Positions 12,564 through 25,559 of a DNA stretch of 64,000 nucleotides are shown piece by piece. Origin of the DNA: Coptis chinensis (Eukaryota; Streptophyta; Magnoliopsida; Ranunculales; Ranunculaceae). Position numbers and translations under genes: made by a program. The notes under the pieces are model-generated. The model saw nothing but the letters and a program-made list of their open reading frames with translations, did not search any database and was not told the DNA's origin. The number at the start of each line of letters is the position of its first letter. Within the stretch, counting starts at the first letter, position 1. Location: NCBI GenBank assembly GCA_015680905.1, contig CM027377.1, positions 87,439,001 through 87,503,000 of the forward strand. Reading direction: 5' to 3'.

Positions 12564-15530
12564 CCCTATGTTGTAAGGCAACTTCCCCCCTTCATCCAAT
12601 TCCCGACCCAGTGCTAGTGAATGATCCAACAGTTCCATCTCCAGTAAAAGCATAAGAGGTGCATCTGATCGGGTAGCAGTGGGAGAGGAAGAAGAGGCAC
12701 CCACTAGAGAAGCAGCAAATGATATGGCTCGTTCGTATAGGCAGATAAAAAGTGAATGCCTAGTGGACCACGGTAGGAAACTCTTTAGTGGCGGTAGGAT
12801 GGTATCCGATTTCAATAGCGGTAATGGGTAATATCTAAAGTTGTTAATACATGTACAAGATAAATACAAATTACTAGAAATTATAGCTATGTCGATAGAT
12901 GCCGGGGCGACCCCCGGAGAACAAGTATCTTATCGGTCCTATCCCTTTCGGTCGAAGAGAGAGTCTTGCCTATCGGGGAGCATAAGGAGGCCCGGTGCTG
13001 CTAATTCCTTTTCAGTCTAATACTTCCGTCCGATAGGGAATGGTGACCGGGGAATTTTCATGAGAAGTGTGCACCTCCTCTCATTGCTATGGGCGTCGCC
13101 CTAGGGGATTAAATGCTATAAGAGTCTGAAGAGTAACCCATTTCCTTCCTTAATTCATCCTCACCTCTCCTAACATAAGAGTGCAATCGAGAAAGAAACA
13201 CCCAATAAAGTACCCCCATAAAGAAAGAGAGGCTCACTCTCCACTGAACCGCCTCTCGGGGGAGCAGAAGGAGTGAAGCTTGAGGACCTCTCCACGTCCA
13301 CTCGATTCATTGATCTATCGGTTTTCTTGTTCATTCTTCCCTCTGGTTTATCATCACTCCCCTTCCCCACTTTTCTATATATGTCGCAACCTATCGATTG
13401 TGAGAAGGCCTCCCTTCCTCCCTTGTTCACTGAAAGACGGTCAAGTGAGGCAAGAGAGGACTTTTGCCTTTCCTATCTCCGGAGGGGAGGGAGAGGGCAC
13501 TGGAGCAATGGATTGATAGTTTGGTCCCGCTTACTTCGACAATTTGTCCCGGAGATGGTGAATAGATAGATGCTTTATCGAGGTCGAGGTTCCGGGAGAT
13601 GGGGAGTTTCTTCCCGCTTTTGAGCTTTTTGGTTCTCTTATCTTCCCTCCATGGGGAACACACAGAGGAATCTTTTGATGGTTCGTCCCACCGGATAGGT
13701 GTTCATTAAGCCCGCTTCGGCGGATTCAAAAGAAAGAGAAGACGCCCACCAACTCGTACTTTCTCCCTTCCGAGCCCTCACCGGGTGATGGAAACAAGGA
13801 CTTGGGTTCACGGGAGTTCTTATGCTGTTTATGCCACGGTCCGGTCCCAAGCATTGGATATGAGGATGGCAAAGAGTGAGATGGATCGGCACCGACGTTG
13901 GATCATTGCCATCGAGGTTCACCTAACCTATGAGAAGTGAAGGGACACCTAGTTTAGCTTTCTCTGGTTCACGGGTCTGATAGAGAGCATTGCTTCAAGT
14001 AAGTATTAACAACCCCTCAAATGATGGAGATTCAGACTTGATTGGGGAGGGATTGGAAAAGATTCATTCATTGGTGTCGACAAGGAGGGGCTGGCGCTTA
14101 GCTTCCCTTTGCACAAATGGCTGGCTTATTCCGAACCCTTGCTTGGGCTTTCATGACCCGCTAGAGAGGATGTGGTTGGGAGTTCATAGCCACTTGGCTC
14201 GGAGTAAAGAGAGTGAGGAGCGGAGGGAACAACATCGGCTGGAATGGGTAGATATTTGGCCCGGGAATGGGCTTAAATCCCGCCTTTGGTTCCGGGGCAG
14301 AGGGGGATGGGTGGGCATCAACGGAATCGGATCCATGGTTTGATCGATAGCCGAATCACCTTATTTGGTGTCAGCTAGTTGCTCCGAGCCAGCACCATAA
14401 TCTAAGGTGATGGGACCTGACGGAACGGAACTAGACTAAATGGTGGCAAAGAGTGAATTCCTAGTACTGCATCCCTCCCTTTCCCTACTCCCGATGGGGA
14501 TTCAAATGCTTGTTTGGTTGGCCATCCTTCGGATCCAAGAGAATAAGAATGCTTTGGAAGACCTGGGGATATCGTCAGAGTCCTAAAACGTTGGAAAAGT
14601 CTAAGGAGATATGTTATTTCTATAGATCGAAGGAAAAGACTACTCTAGTTATTGATATCTAGAGGTTTTGTTTTCTGATTTTCTAGTCTTCTTTTCTTCT
14701 TCTTAGGCTTATGATTGTATAGAGTAGGTTGTCCCGTAGTTTCTTGAGGCACAGGTTTCTGTAATCCCTTTCTTCTCTTCCCTTGCTTCACTCACTTTTT
14801 ACTTTCAAACAAACTAATTAGATCTTAACCCGGATCAGAGTTTATAGCTGTAAGCCTTAAAGGAAACTGCTACTCGTGTACAAACAAGAGATCCCTTTCT
14901 TTCTTTGCTTTAGCCGTGAATTCTTTGCTTTCGAGAGCGTTCAGTCCCCAACTCAAAGGATACCTCTTATGATTATGCAAGGTCAAGTAATTTAGAAAAT
15001 AATCACTGAAAACAGTTGATCATTGAGGATAAAGAGCAAAGATCTTTGAGATTTCCATGTCATAGCCCCGGAAGGGTGGGGCGAGTCTCACGAGTCTAGG
15101 CGCTTGCTAGATAGCAGCTGCTACTATCTCTCTAAAATAGGTCTTTGCTAGTGTTGGAGGTTTTCCTAACTAGATGTGCTTCTTCCACCGGTTCTACCGT
15201 ACAAGGCGGCGGTGATTGTTTCCGCCCAAGGACATGGGGAAATAACCGGATTCGTTCACTTTGAATGAAATGGCAATAGCCTGCGGAAAAGCGGTGGCAC
15301 TCCTCGGCGAGCCGATGCCCTAAGTGAACTCGCGTGTACTATGACGTTAAACCCATACCCACTAGGCCGCAAGTTAAGATAGAATATCCCTTAGGGGTTG
15401 ACTTATCCTTTTCTTGCCCTAACCTAGGCTTGTGTGGAACTCAAAACATATGCCTTTTTGTCCGGCGGGACGATGGGATATCTTACCGGAGAGAACAAGA
15501 ACAATCGGAGCTACATACATTATTTCACTT

Positions 15531-15684
15531 TCGCCACTTACTCTCAATGGATTACTCCCTTCGACTTTTTGGGGCTATGGGAGTCATCCTTGAGTCGATT
15601 CACTCATTAGCGAATCGATGTGTCAATGCTTCCTGTTCGGTACCCTTTTAGAAGGGCACTCTCTCGATAAGATGTCATGTCATT
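15531..15684 (+). repeat. Dispersed repeat R1, copy B
   Basis: Partner of 9861-10015, in the same orientation. It overlaps the 3' half of the open frame 15334-15651, which weakens that frame as a gene. Confidence 0.8.
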
Positions 15685-15883
15685 AGGGCAATCCGGAGAG
15701 AACTAGCTTATTTCCGGACAGGCAACTGAGTCTTGAGTGTTGAATTCAGATCTATGATTTCAAACTGGTTGTATAAGGATTTCTTCATCTTTATTAATTA
15801 TCCATACAAGTTTAGGGGGAGGGGAAACAGAGCAGGGATAGCCCTCGTACACGGGGGTGCCATAGGAATATTACTCATATAAA

Positions 15884-15935
15884 TCTCTTAAGGCATATTC
15901 TCTATTGTTCTTTATCATATATACGCAAATATAAA
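15884..15935 (+). repeat. Dispersed repeat R2, direct copy 1
   Basis: Shares TCTTAAGGCATATTCTCTAT and the following TTGTTCTTTATC with 17100-17159. The flanks then drift apart in AT-rich ATATATACG/CGTATATATG sequence. Confidence 0.85.
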
Positions 15936-17099
15936 TCTGGTTATGGAGGACTCGTTTATGATTCTTTTTTCTTAAAGTTTAGAGCAGGGAAGTGAAATAG
16001 CGAAATCGGAAGTTAAGCCCTCGATTAGCAAAGAGCTCCCCCAACGAGCTCTCTCCGTTCTATCTACTATTTGCTAAAGTGAAAAGGCCAGTTTGAAGAA
16101 GGTCCAATGTCCATACATGCGAAGTAAGTGAAACTGTCGTACCAAATCTTTCTAGAGGTGCCTATAAGGAAGTGGTAATAAATAGTAATATTCCAGCCGT
16201 AGTTTATTGGCTGTTAGGTCGGTGAAACTGTCCCTGTAGCTAAAGCCAGTAGTTCGCGTTCTAGTTCTATTTTTGTAGACCAGATTAACAAAATCTCTAC
16301 GTTCATACCTGCAGCTAACAAGTCGAAGTGTCCCCCGAGTCCGAGTTAGTTGTTCTAGTTCGGAGGTGATTATGGGACCTGTTGCTTAGGGCTTTGGAAG
16401 CGAGCAACCAACCCGGCAGTAGATCGGAAGGGAAATCCGGATTCAAGGGCAAATCCTTTGATTCTTGGTTAGTCGACTAAGGGGATGGATGGGGAAAGCG
16501 CATTGCTATAGGTTCGATTCTGCTTTGGATGCACTTGGAACGTTTAGTTCAATCGGGTAGCTCCCAACCAACTAGTACATTATTTTTTACCTGCCCTTCT
16601 TCATTAAAAGAGGCAAGCGGATTGTATTTCTTTATTGCACTTGTTCCCAAAACAAACCGTACCTGATGTGATGACCGCAAATGTATCCCGACTTCGGCTT
16701 CGTGAAATGAAACCCGACCTTTCTATAGAAAATCTATAGAAGAACCTTGAGCTTTGAAGCAAGTGGTCTATGCTAGCTTGTTTTTTGAGAGGGCTTTTCG
16801 GTTCATGCTACGGTATCGGAATGCCTCCCATTAGGAGAAGTGAAATCATAAACTTATGACATGCCAGTATTCTTCGCTATAGTGGGAGGCGAGGTCAACG
16901 GTAAGTGGGCGAGGACCGATAGATAATTCCACATAAGGATACATTTGTGCATCATATTTGTAGTGTGCATGAAGTTGCTAGTATTCTTTCGGAATCTCGC
17001 TTTACTCACTATCTATACGAAATAACGATCTCAACGGCTTGCAAACCTATCTATTGATTAAGGTAAAGAAGGCGGGATAGGAACATCAATCATCTAATT

Positions 17100-17159
17100 C
17101 TCTTAAGGCATATTCTCTATTGTTCTTTATCGTATATATGCTCGTATATATGCAAATAT
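17100..17159 (+). repeat. Dispersed repeat R2, direct copy 2
   Basis: Second direct copy of R2. Together with the inverted copy at 12534-12563 it makes three copies within 4.6 kb of the organelle-like block. Confidence 0.85.
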
Positions 17160-17540
17160 CAATTATATGCAAATGAGATTTATGGATGATCTTTAAAGCC
17201 TCACTAGCCAACGCTCGTTCGGCTTTCAGGTCAACGGAGGTGGGCGGTCGGTTGGGATCGATAGGCTTGCTAATAAACAAAGGATCCGGCTTCGTCTTGC
17301 TTCTTTCTTAGGCTCGAGGATGGTCTACGATCTTATGCAGCTCCACCAGTAGAAGTTGATGTGGAAGCTGGCGTGGCTCTCCCTTCAAAGGCAGAAAAGG
17401 ATGAAATCAAGCCTAGCCGAGTCTACTCCCGTCTTTCCTTCGAATCTTGCTTGATCTACGACCAACCTTCCTTCCCGCGCGGGGAGATTTACCAAGTCCA
17501 GAGCGTTGTTTGGTAATTTGACAATCATGAAAGTCTGTTC

Positions 17541-17583
<43 letters not shown>

Positions 17584-18125
17584 GGGCTTTAGACCAAGTA
17601 ATAAAGGATCTGGCCATAGGAACGAACTGAAACTTGGGGGGTATCGACGGAAACTTCAGGATCGGTCATAGAAAGCTGGGCTTTGCCCCAACATTCAGAG
17701 TTTGCACTCGCTTCTCGGACGAGACTGAGAATTGTTATTGTATAAGAAGGGCAAGTTCCTTCACTACCTCTTGTTGGTCAACCTCCCTCCAGCATTCGCG
17801 GATGACCAACTCGATCTTTATAAGCCCCACAGAGTCGCGATAGCACTTTTCAAGGTATCGAGGAAAGTGGTTCCAACTTTTCGTTTTCTGGCAGCGGTTC
17901 CCTTAGTGGAACAAGTCGGGAAGTGCATACGTCTGAGATAAGGCCTGGTTCCGCTAAAGGAACGTCCCTCAAGCCAAAAAGTGGTAACCGTTTTTCAGTT
18001 GAGGTTCTACTCAAACCGGGGCTTACTCAACTAATAGGCGAGATCTTTTCGATCTCAAGGCTCTGCAGGATAGTACTTTCTAAAGCTGCTTTGTTCTCGG
18101 GAGGGTAGGTCCATCCATCGTAGTC

Positions 18126-19505
18126 CGATAAAAGTAAAATGAATAGTCTACCTACGAAAAATGAACGATGAATTCACAACGTAAGTAAACTTAAACTATT
18201 TTCGTGTCTATTATCAAAGCTTCTACTCTCGATCACGATTGCACTAAGTGGAGTAGGAAGTTCGTTCCACTCCTAGTTCCCTAGCATGGATTGTCTTCTA
18301 AGTCTAAGAAATCAGCCTTAAGTCAATGAGAGCTTTACGAAATGTTATGCTAACAAGACGCGTTATTTTAAATAACTAGATATAATAAATAACAAGATAA
18401 AATATAAACTAAAGATAATCTACGAAAGCTACGGGAATACGATTGTTGACTCTAGATAAAGAAATAGAGGGGAATTAAATCCACCTCGAATCCAACTTAA
18501 TAACCTAGTATAGATTGTCGTATCTCGATTCTTACGTTTTCACGGCAAGAATTTCGAGTCTAATCCCTAGTGTTCATGGCATTCCTACCGGATACTAACT
18601 AGCATGTGAGGTCGTCCACCCATTCTCATGGCGAAACACGACCTTCTAGAGTGGAATAGATTCTACAACCAATTCTATACTAACCACTAAGTTTTCATCA
18701 AGGCTTCATCAACCCCTCTAATGGAGGTTTTAGCCTTGAGTCATCAAACTAACATTTTCCATTGAATCTAAACTAAACATAATGTAAGAAATTTAGATTA
18801 CTTAATTAAACAATAATGAATCTAATTTAATGGCTGGAATGGAATAAGAACAAGAATTTAAATTAGATCTAGAATGGAAATGACAAGAACGAAATTGAAT
18901 AATAACTATTTTATTTATCTAATCAATCAAGAACAATCATTCAAGAATTTAATCTAAAACAAGAATTGTAATGGAACTAAAACTTAATTAATTAATTAAA
19001 ACAGATCTAGAATTCTATATATTAATTTAGGTCTAACTAGCTACCATTAACAAAGAATGAAGCTTTTGTTTTTATACATCCAGATCCAAAAATCGTGCAT
19101 GGGCTTGGAGCCATGTTTTGGGCCAGAGAATCAGGCCCAAAACCCAATTCTTTCGGTCCAAAAAGGCTTCTTCAGCTGCAGTTCGCTTCAACAGACTTTT
19201 CGTCCACTTCTGCTCCTCTAATTAGGTCAAGGCTTGGACCATTGGAAAGCTCTTTCCGAGCGGGTCATTTTGACATAAGGTAGGCCCAATTCGAGGTCTG
19301 AGTCCAAAGATATGGCATTCGAAGTTCTGGCGACTGTTGCTCATTTATCTCGCTAAAAAGTAGCGCGATTACATACATAATGGACTTTGAAGCCCTAAAA
19401 TGCATAAAACACGTAATCGGTATTAACTCTTACTTATTATTCACATAATTGGTCTAACAAAGATGATTATTAAGGGGTTAAAACTACAGTTTTGGGCTCT
19501 TATCA
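18126..19505 (-). repeat. Athila-type element, 3' LTR
   Basis: 1.38 kb. On the coding strand the LTR family starts TGATAAGAGC and ends CTTTTATCA. The purine-rich tract lies just inside at 19506-19520 (on the plus strand AACCACCCCAAAC). The left flank is organelle-like DNA. Confidence 0.88.
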
Positions 19506-22349
19506 AACCACCCCAAACATTTTGCTTATCCTCAAGCAAAGATGAGAAATTAGAATAAGTGACCAAAATGGAGTTCTAACTACTCTCGTTTTATTTGAGT
19601 CGATTGCATTGACCATATGCAACAAGGCCTTAAACCACTAGGAATTCCCTAGTGGGAAGTTATAACCTCGTGAGAGTTTTTCGATGAAGGTACTCACAAA
19701 CTTCATCTATACTACAACGACTAAGAAATAAAACTATTGTTTTCTCATTCATGTCTCAACTATCTATACATCTCACTAGCAAATACATAAGAATAACCCA
19801 GTCAGAACCCTAAGCTAATATATGCATAATAATCAATCATCTAAAATAAACATATAACAATGAGTAATACTATGAAATGTAATAGCAGGTCCGTTTATGA
19901 AAACTCGGAATAGCGTCCTTAAGTAGGTCCTCACATAATTGTCAAGACAAAAACCACTCTGATTTTTCCACTCAAGTTTCGCTACTCCATTAATGTGCGT
20001 AAGGCACACTTTACCTTACAATCTCAATGACAACAAGGAAGCCGGAGTCGATCAAACACATCTGCCACTTACTATCACACTAACCTATTCCTAATTGAGC
20101 TAGAGGTCTTTATTAGGTGTTGCGGGGATTAGGAGATGGTTTAAGAAGGAAAGAAATGGATATTCAAAAAGGACAAGTCTGAGATAATAGAGTCTTCATA
20201 TTATGTAACTAGAGAAACCTTGTTATTTACCTTTGCTTCTACACTTTGTTTCCATCCTTAGCCATATTTTTCTTTTTATTTTCTTTGGCTTTTGACTCCC
20301 TTTATTCTATTTTTGGAGTTTTGATTTATTTCTATTTTTTTTTTCTCTTTTTCTTTGGATGGAAACTTCTTTTCTTTATTTCCGGAAGCAACTAACTAAT
20401 TTTTGTTTACACAGGTTTTTCTCTTCTTCTTTCTTCATCATTCTATTCTCAGACTTATTCTAAATTGGGTAGGTTGATTTATTATTATTATTATTTTTTT
20501 ATTTTGTTTTGTTTTTGTAACAGGGTAAAGGAATTGTGGTTTATGGAAGGGCTAATGAAAGGCTCGAGGGCTTAACTAGCGGAAAATAATTCATAGGTTT
20601 GAATTTCTGGCTATATCGATCCAAAGAGGGCCTAAATTCTCGCTTAGGATATGGCATAGTGATCAAGCAAGTGGACGTGTGATTTCTCTATCCGGATTTT
20701 ACTTCTCCCTTGTGTCATTTCTCAAATGTTTCGCTCATATAAGGCTTTAGGCTATATTCTCACAGGATTTGTAGAATAAGTACTCTAGCCTAGATTTCAG
20801 AAACTTACTGCTAACAATCATAGATACTCATGTAATAAATTTATAGATAGATGCAAAGATTATTACCTACATATTAACCTAAGTTTCTAACAATTATTCT
20901 GATGCAAAAGCTATGTGAGACTTCTAAATTGTTAAGAGCATAGAGAAAGAAAACAATACCAATATTCCTAAGTGTATAACATACTTTTTTTTTTTATATT
21001 TTTGAATTTTTTTGAAATTTTAACTAGAAAACAAGTGCATATTATACATATCTATATCCTAACAGATGTCTTACTTACACGTGTTTCTATGCCCCCCCCC
21101 CAAATAAGAAGCATGCTTTGTCCTCAAAGCATTTAAATAAAGAGGGTAGGAAAAATACCATTGAAGCGTGAAATTCGGGAACATCCGCAAAACAAAGTTA
21201 AAACATACAAATATAGTAATAAAAATATCGACGCGAACTCTATAAGAGTTCCACCCATTATGGGGTTAACAATTAAATTGCTTGGGACATAAGCGGACAT
21301 ACTAACTTAACTAAAAACTTACCGCACCCCAAAGATCTACTCGTCATCCTCCTCTTCTATATGAGGTTCTTTTTCGCATCCCGCCATGCCATAACAACTT
21401 GCCACGCCTTCCGTTGTCTATCATCAACTAGTGCTAACCTCTCTAGTGTTATTTGGTCTGATGGGGTGTAAGGGCAACCAAATGTGGTTGCACCTGCCAT
21501 CCCGCCAAGTCATGGCTCGGAATGATCTTACCACCACGATTGGTGGGTCTCATGGTTTCGACCCTTTCCCAATCTGTATCGTTATCTGAGAATATGGGTA
21601 GGCAAAGCGGCCGCGTAATCGCGCAAAACCAAGACAGGCATAAGAAGGTACTTATGCCTCAAGGTATGGCCTCGCCCCGTAGTAGCAACTAAAACTTCGG
21701 GGAATGTCATACCGACGACGTCCCTCAGGCTAAAGCAAGGAAAACGTCACCGGCGATATTATTGGCGATAAAACTGCCGTTCCCTAGAATGTTCATCATG
21801 ATGAACAACATGGTTGTGCCTACATTCAATTGATAGGCTACTTTCGGGCGATGTTATATTGGTCTTTGTCCATGATAATAAACACCCTCCCCATAATACT
21901 CATGGAAATAGGCATATTCATATAGGTATGAGTTATCTCATCATATATCCCCATGTGCATAGGTCGTAATGGCAACCCCGAAACCAAAGCTATCAATTGC
22001 TTCTTCAATTTCATAGTCGTTGCCATCAATAGCAAGGGAAAATTTTTGTTCCCCTTCGTGGGTACAATAAAAAGTAATATTATTATAGAAGAATTCAGTT
22101 AGCTTAGGTGAAAAAGAGTCGCCATCACTCACCGAGAAGATGCCGCCATCCTAATCGCACGATCCGGCGCTGAAACGATGCTCCATAGGTATCGGTTCCC
22201 ATCAAGTCTTCAAATGACTGTTCAGAATCACTATAGGAGGTGTCATCTTAAAACTACTCAGAGAACAGGTCGCGAAAACCTGGAAGAAACCTCGAAAAAA
22301 TTTGAATTTCACATTAACTACGGGAGGAGATGCTGGCTGCGCTAGAGGA

Positions 22350-22500
22350 AGCGAGCGCCGCTCTTAGGTTTTTGGAATTACAGTATTTGAGCGCGGGTCG
22401 CGCTCTGCTTAAGCGTGAGGCCTCGAGATTTTTCGATTCTGATGTTTTAGGGCGAAGTCGTGCTCTACTTGAAGCGCTGGCTTCAACAAAATTCGACAAA
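22350..22500 (-). repeat. GC-rich tandem repeat of ~60 bp inside the Athila-type element
   Basis: Read on the minus strand, the sequence encodes two related 20-residue units, one with SSRARLRPKTSESKNL and one with LSRARPALKYCNSKNL, followed by a partial third. The 60-bp periodicity keeps the frame across units. It is richer in CG and GCGC words than its surroundings. Whether it was ever translated is unknown. Confidence 0.65.
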
Positions 22501-25014
22501 AGTGTAAAGTTGGCGAGCGATCCTCAGAAGCGGCGGCGCCGCTAAATAAAATCTGGCCGAGTTGACAAGAGAAACAAGAAGAAAAAGCTTGGAGTAAAAA
22601 GTGAGAGATGATTGTGGGGTGTAGTGTGGGTTGTGAGTGTAGAAAGATGGAAGTTTAAATAGGTTCTGGGTTTCCAAAACGAATCGGCAAGTTGCCAAAT
22701 TGTTTTAAGGCAATTTCCGGAAATAGAAATCTGCCAAACCCGAAAATGGAAACTAACCATAGTTTTGATTTCCTAACAACCCTGGTATCTTTTAAACTTG
22801 GTTTAGAATAGGTGCTTCTAAACTCTCCTACATATCATGGTACCACTACAAAAATCATAGATATGCCGATATCGACTAATTTTCAACTTTGACTCCAAGA
22901 CAACCTTACGAAAAATGATCAAAATAAATTATATTAAAATAATATGAAATCCAAGCAATCTAAAACAAACAACTTAATATTTAAATCTAACTACTGAAAT
23001 AAAATTCCACTAACAAAACAATAAAACAATGAAATAACAGGACAATAAATGATGGTGAACACCTAGGCGCAGGAAGAAGATGGTCCCCGAGATGGAGACT
23101 GTTCTCAGGTGAAGAATGGCTTGAGCCATCCGCTGCGGGCGACGACTCATGCCTCTCGACTCGGTGAGACAGACTCATCCACGAAAGTGGCATGCGTCGT
23201 AGCATCTCTATCCCGAACAAGCCTTGTGCTTCCATCTCGCCTCTTGATCGCGATAATCGGGCTTGGTGATTTTGGTGGATAATCTCCAAGTTAGACAAGA
23301 TATCTTCCTCGACCCTTCGAGCATTTCAACTCTCGTCTGAAAGTTTGTTTGCTTATTTCAATTACAATTTGTCTATGTCGGATATCTTCACGGAATCACG
23401 ATAACCGCGTATCGCAAAACCGGTTCGCGGATTATCATTCGTTCTAAATTAGAAGTTTGACTATCGAAATTATCCTCAACCAACCATGTCATATCTTAGC
23501 CTTCATTATTCGACTCAACTTTATTCTCTGCGCAGACAACGCCAAGTCTCTTGGATGCATTCCTTATAAATACTTGCATTAGAATGCAATTTGATCTTAA
23601 TAGGAGCCGATTTAGCGACAACTCTAAATGAGAGCATAATCTTAGTGATCAATACGGAAGAGAAGCGCCATGCTCTTTCCACTCCTCTAATCACATTCAA
23701 AATTAAATCGAGGATGCAGAAATTACACTCATTCGTTTGCAAAATCCAGAGAACGTCGCGCATTAATTTGAAGTCCTATGTCGCTGACTTTGTCTTTCCC
23801 GGGACGTTCCTACTAATCCACCGAGCTCTGACCCGGTTGATTTGTTTCTCGTGGTCGTCCCGACGAATGAGATATATCGATTGTATTCACCCTCTATGAC
23901 CGATCTTTCATCAAAACAGGAACTGCGTAGATAATCGATTCCTGAATGGTCGATATCTAGGTTGGTTACTGGTATTCCTAATAGCTCGACCAACAACCGT
24001 CTCTAGTTACTTCCCTCCCTCGTTCCTGCTATCCTAATGAAAATCCTATTTCCCTCCAATTCGTTTCTTATAAAAATGTTCTACCAAATCATAGTGATAG
24101 AAATCCCGGTCGAATACCACGGTCTGTTCCAATCCCTCTTAATCATATTGGCGCCGTAAAAAATGGTGCGAAATGGTCGGCCTCAAACGCGTGCTCGTGA
24201 ACATTCTTCGTCGTAGCGCCATTGGAGTTTGAACTGATTTGGGGTTTGTAGATGGAGGTGGATGCAAGTTTGATGAAAAACAAGGAGAAACAATGGTGGT
24301 GGCGGTGGTGGTTTCTGGTGGAGGTTTGAAAACTTGAATTGGTGGGTGGTTTCTTGGTGGAACGGTTGGAGCTTATGTTGGTGTTTCACAAAGGCATGGG
24401 ATGTCTTTCTATTTTGATGTATTCTATTTTTATTTTTATTCTATTTTTTTTTTTGGTTGCTAGGGTTTGAATTTAAATTTGTGAGAAGCGGTTGGAGAAG
24501 ATGAACTCAATGATTTGGATTTTGGAAAGGGGCCTTGGCCACTGTAGGTGAGTTGGGCTCCAAGCCCATTCGATTTTTCGACTTTAAAATCGATTTTCAA
24601 TAAACTTCAAACTAAATTTGCCGCTTCGTTATCGGTCCGATTTTTGCGAATGAGATATGGAAATGATCAGGAGAGAATTTCCAATCCATTGATCCATAAA
24701 CTTCTCTATTCCGACCGTGGGTGACATATAAGATAGTGGAAAACGCCTCGAAATGCGTGCATGACGTAAGTTATGCGAACAAATGAACACTAAATTAGAT
24801 GACGTCAACCCCAATGAACTATACTAATGGACCTAAGCAACGCAAAAGGAAGGTTCGAGCAATCCAGATGCAAGGATCGACTGCCCACCCCTAAACAAAT
24901 TTTTAAACACAAAATTTGTTTACAACGTGGGTCGTTTAAAGTCAGATTCCCAAGACTTGTTGGATTGCTAGTTTTATGGGTTTAGATATATATCTATATC
25001 TAAAAATGAAAACA

Positions 25015-25016
<2 letters not shown>

Positions 25017-25047
<31 letters not shown>

Positions 25048-25070
25048 TTTATTTATTTATTTATTTTTTT
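25017..25070. repeat. ATT/ATTT microsatellite
   Basis: A run of TTA/ATT triplets followed by ATTT tetranucleotides and a T tract inside the Athila-type element. Confidence 0.95.
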
Positions 25071-25559
25071 TTTTTTGAATAATAAGCAAAAACATTAAGC
25101 AAATAAAGACATAATTCACACCATAGAGAAACATGACTCAAAATCCGAGAAAACATGCAAGAGTGGAAAACGCGTGAAATATGTGAACCGTGGACTTAGG
25201 ATCCGGTACTTCAGCCCACACACTCTATAGGGAGGGCCCGGTTACCTTAATGGTGCACTTACCATTAAATGGAAGTGAAAGGAAGTACACCAATGACAGG
25301 GTCATTCCTCATATATAGGGTCCTGTAAAAGGACTTCCTCTATATCGTGGGGATGAAGTTCGTGAAAATGTTTTAACCATTGACCGTTAACTTGAAAGGT
25401 ACTGTTGTCCTTTTGGGATTTACCAAGGTAATTGCCCGTAAGGGGTGACTTCATAACTTAAAAGGACCGGACCAACGGGTTTTAGTTTCCGAAAAATATG
25501 TAGACGGGAGTTGTAAAGCAAAACCTTTTGTCCAACAACAAACTCTTTGGCGCAAGATA

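Larger units (their letters stand above)
9541..18120. other. Organelle-like block, right part, with dispersed short repeats
   Basis: The same texture as 1-8430 continues to the edge of the gypsy element. Unassigned open frames include plus 13990-14343 (117 codons), plus 15334-15651 (105 codons, overlapping a dispersed repeat), minus 12522-12869 (115 codons) and plus 17732-17941. None has a recognised motif. Repeat families shared within the block are listed separately. I found no rRNA. A T-loop-like GGTTCGATTCT at about 16511 has no matching cloverleaf around it. Confidence 0.45.
19506..25500 (-). other. Long region between integrase and 3' LTR of the Athila-type element
   Basis: About 6 kb in the position where Athila elements can carry an extra env-like frame. 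I see no clear envelope signature; open frames are short and scattered on both strands. The part at 19560-21180 is homologous to 36090-37401 plus 38906-39170, so it is a conserved piece of the family. The stretch 22350-22500 holds a GC-rich tandem repeat. The interval 24180-24390 is His/Pro-rich if read on the minus strand. An ATT-type microsatellite lies at 25017-25070. Confidence 0.6.

Noticed and set aside
13990-14343. 117-codon open frame as a mitochondrial gene
   Set aside because: No known mitochondrial protein recognised; similar-sized frames occur on both strands across the block.
15334-15651. 105-codon open frame as a gene
   Set aside because: No recognised domain, and its 3' half overlaps dispersed repeat R1 copy B.
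16440-16530. tRNA suggested by GGTTCGATTCT
   Set aside because: No acceptor, D or anticodon stem pairs around it.
17634-18108. Overlapping frames as a mitovirus or plasmid polymerase fragment
   Set aside because: No polymerase motif (such as GDD in context) could be found.
22330-22545. Plus-strand 71-codon frame as a gene
   Set aside because: It is the GC-rich 60-bp tandem repeat read in one of several open frames.
21838-24000. Envelope-like gene in the Athila-type element
   Set aside because: Only short frames on both strands and no envelope signature; position alone is not evidence.
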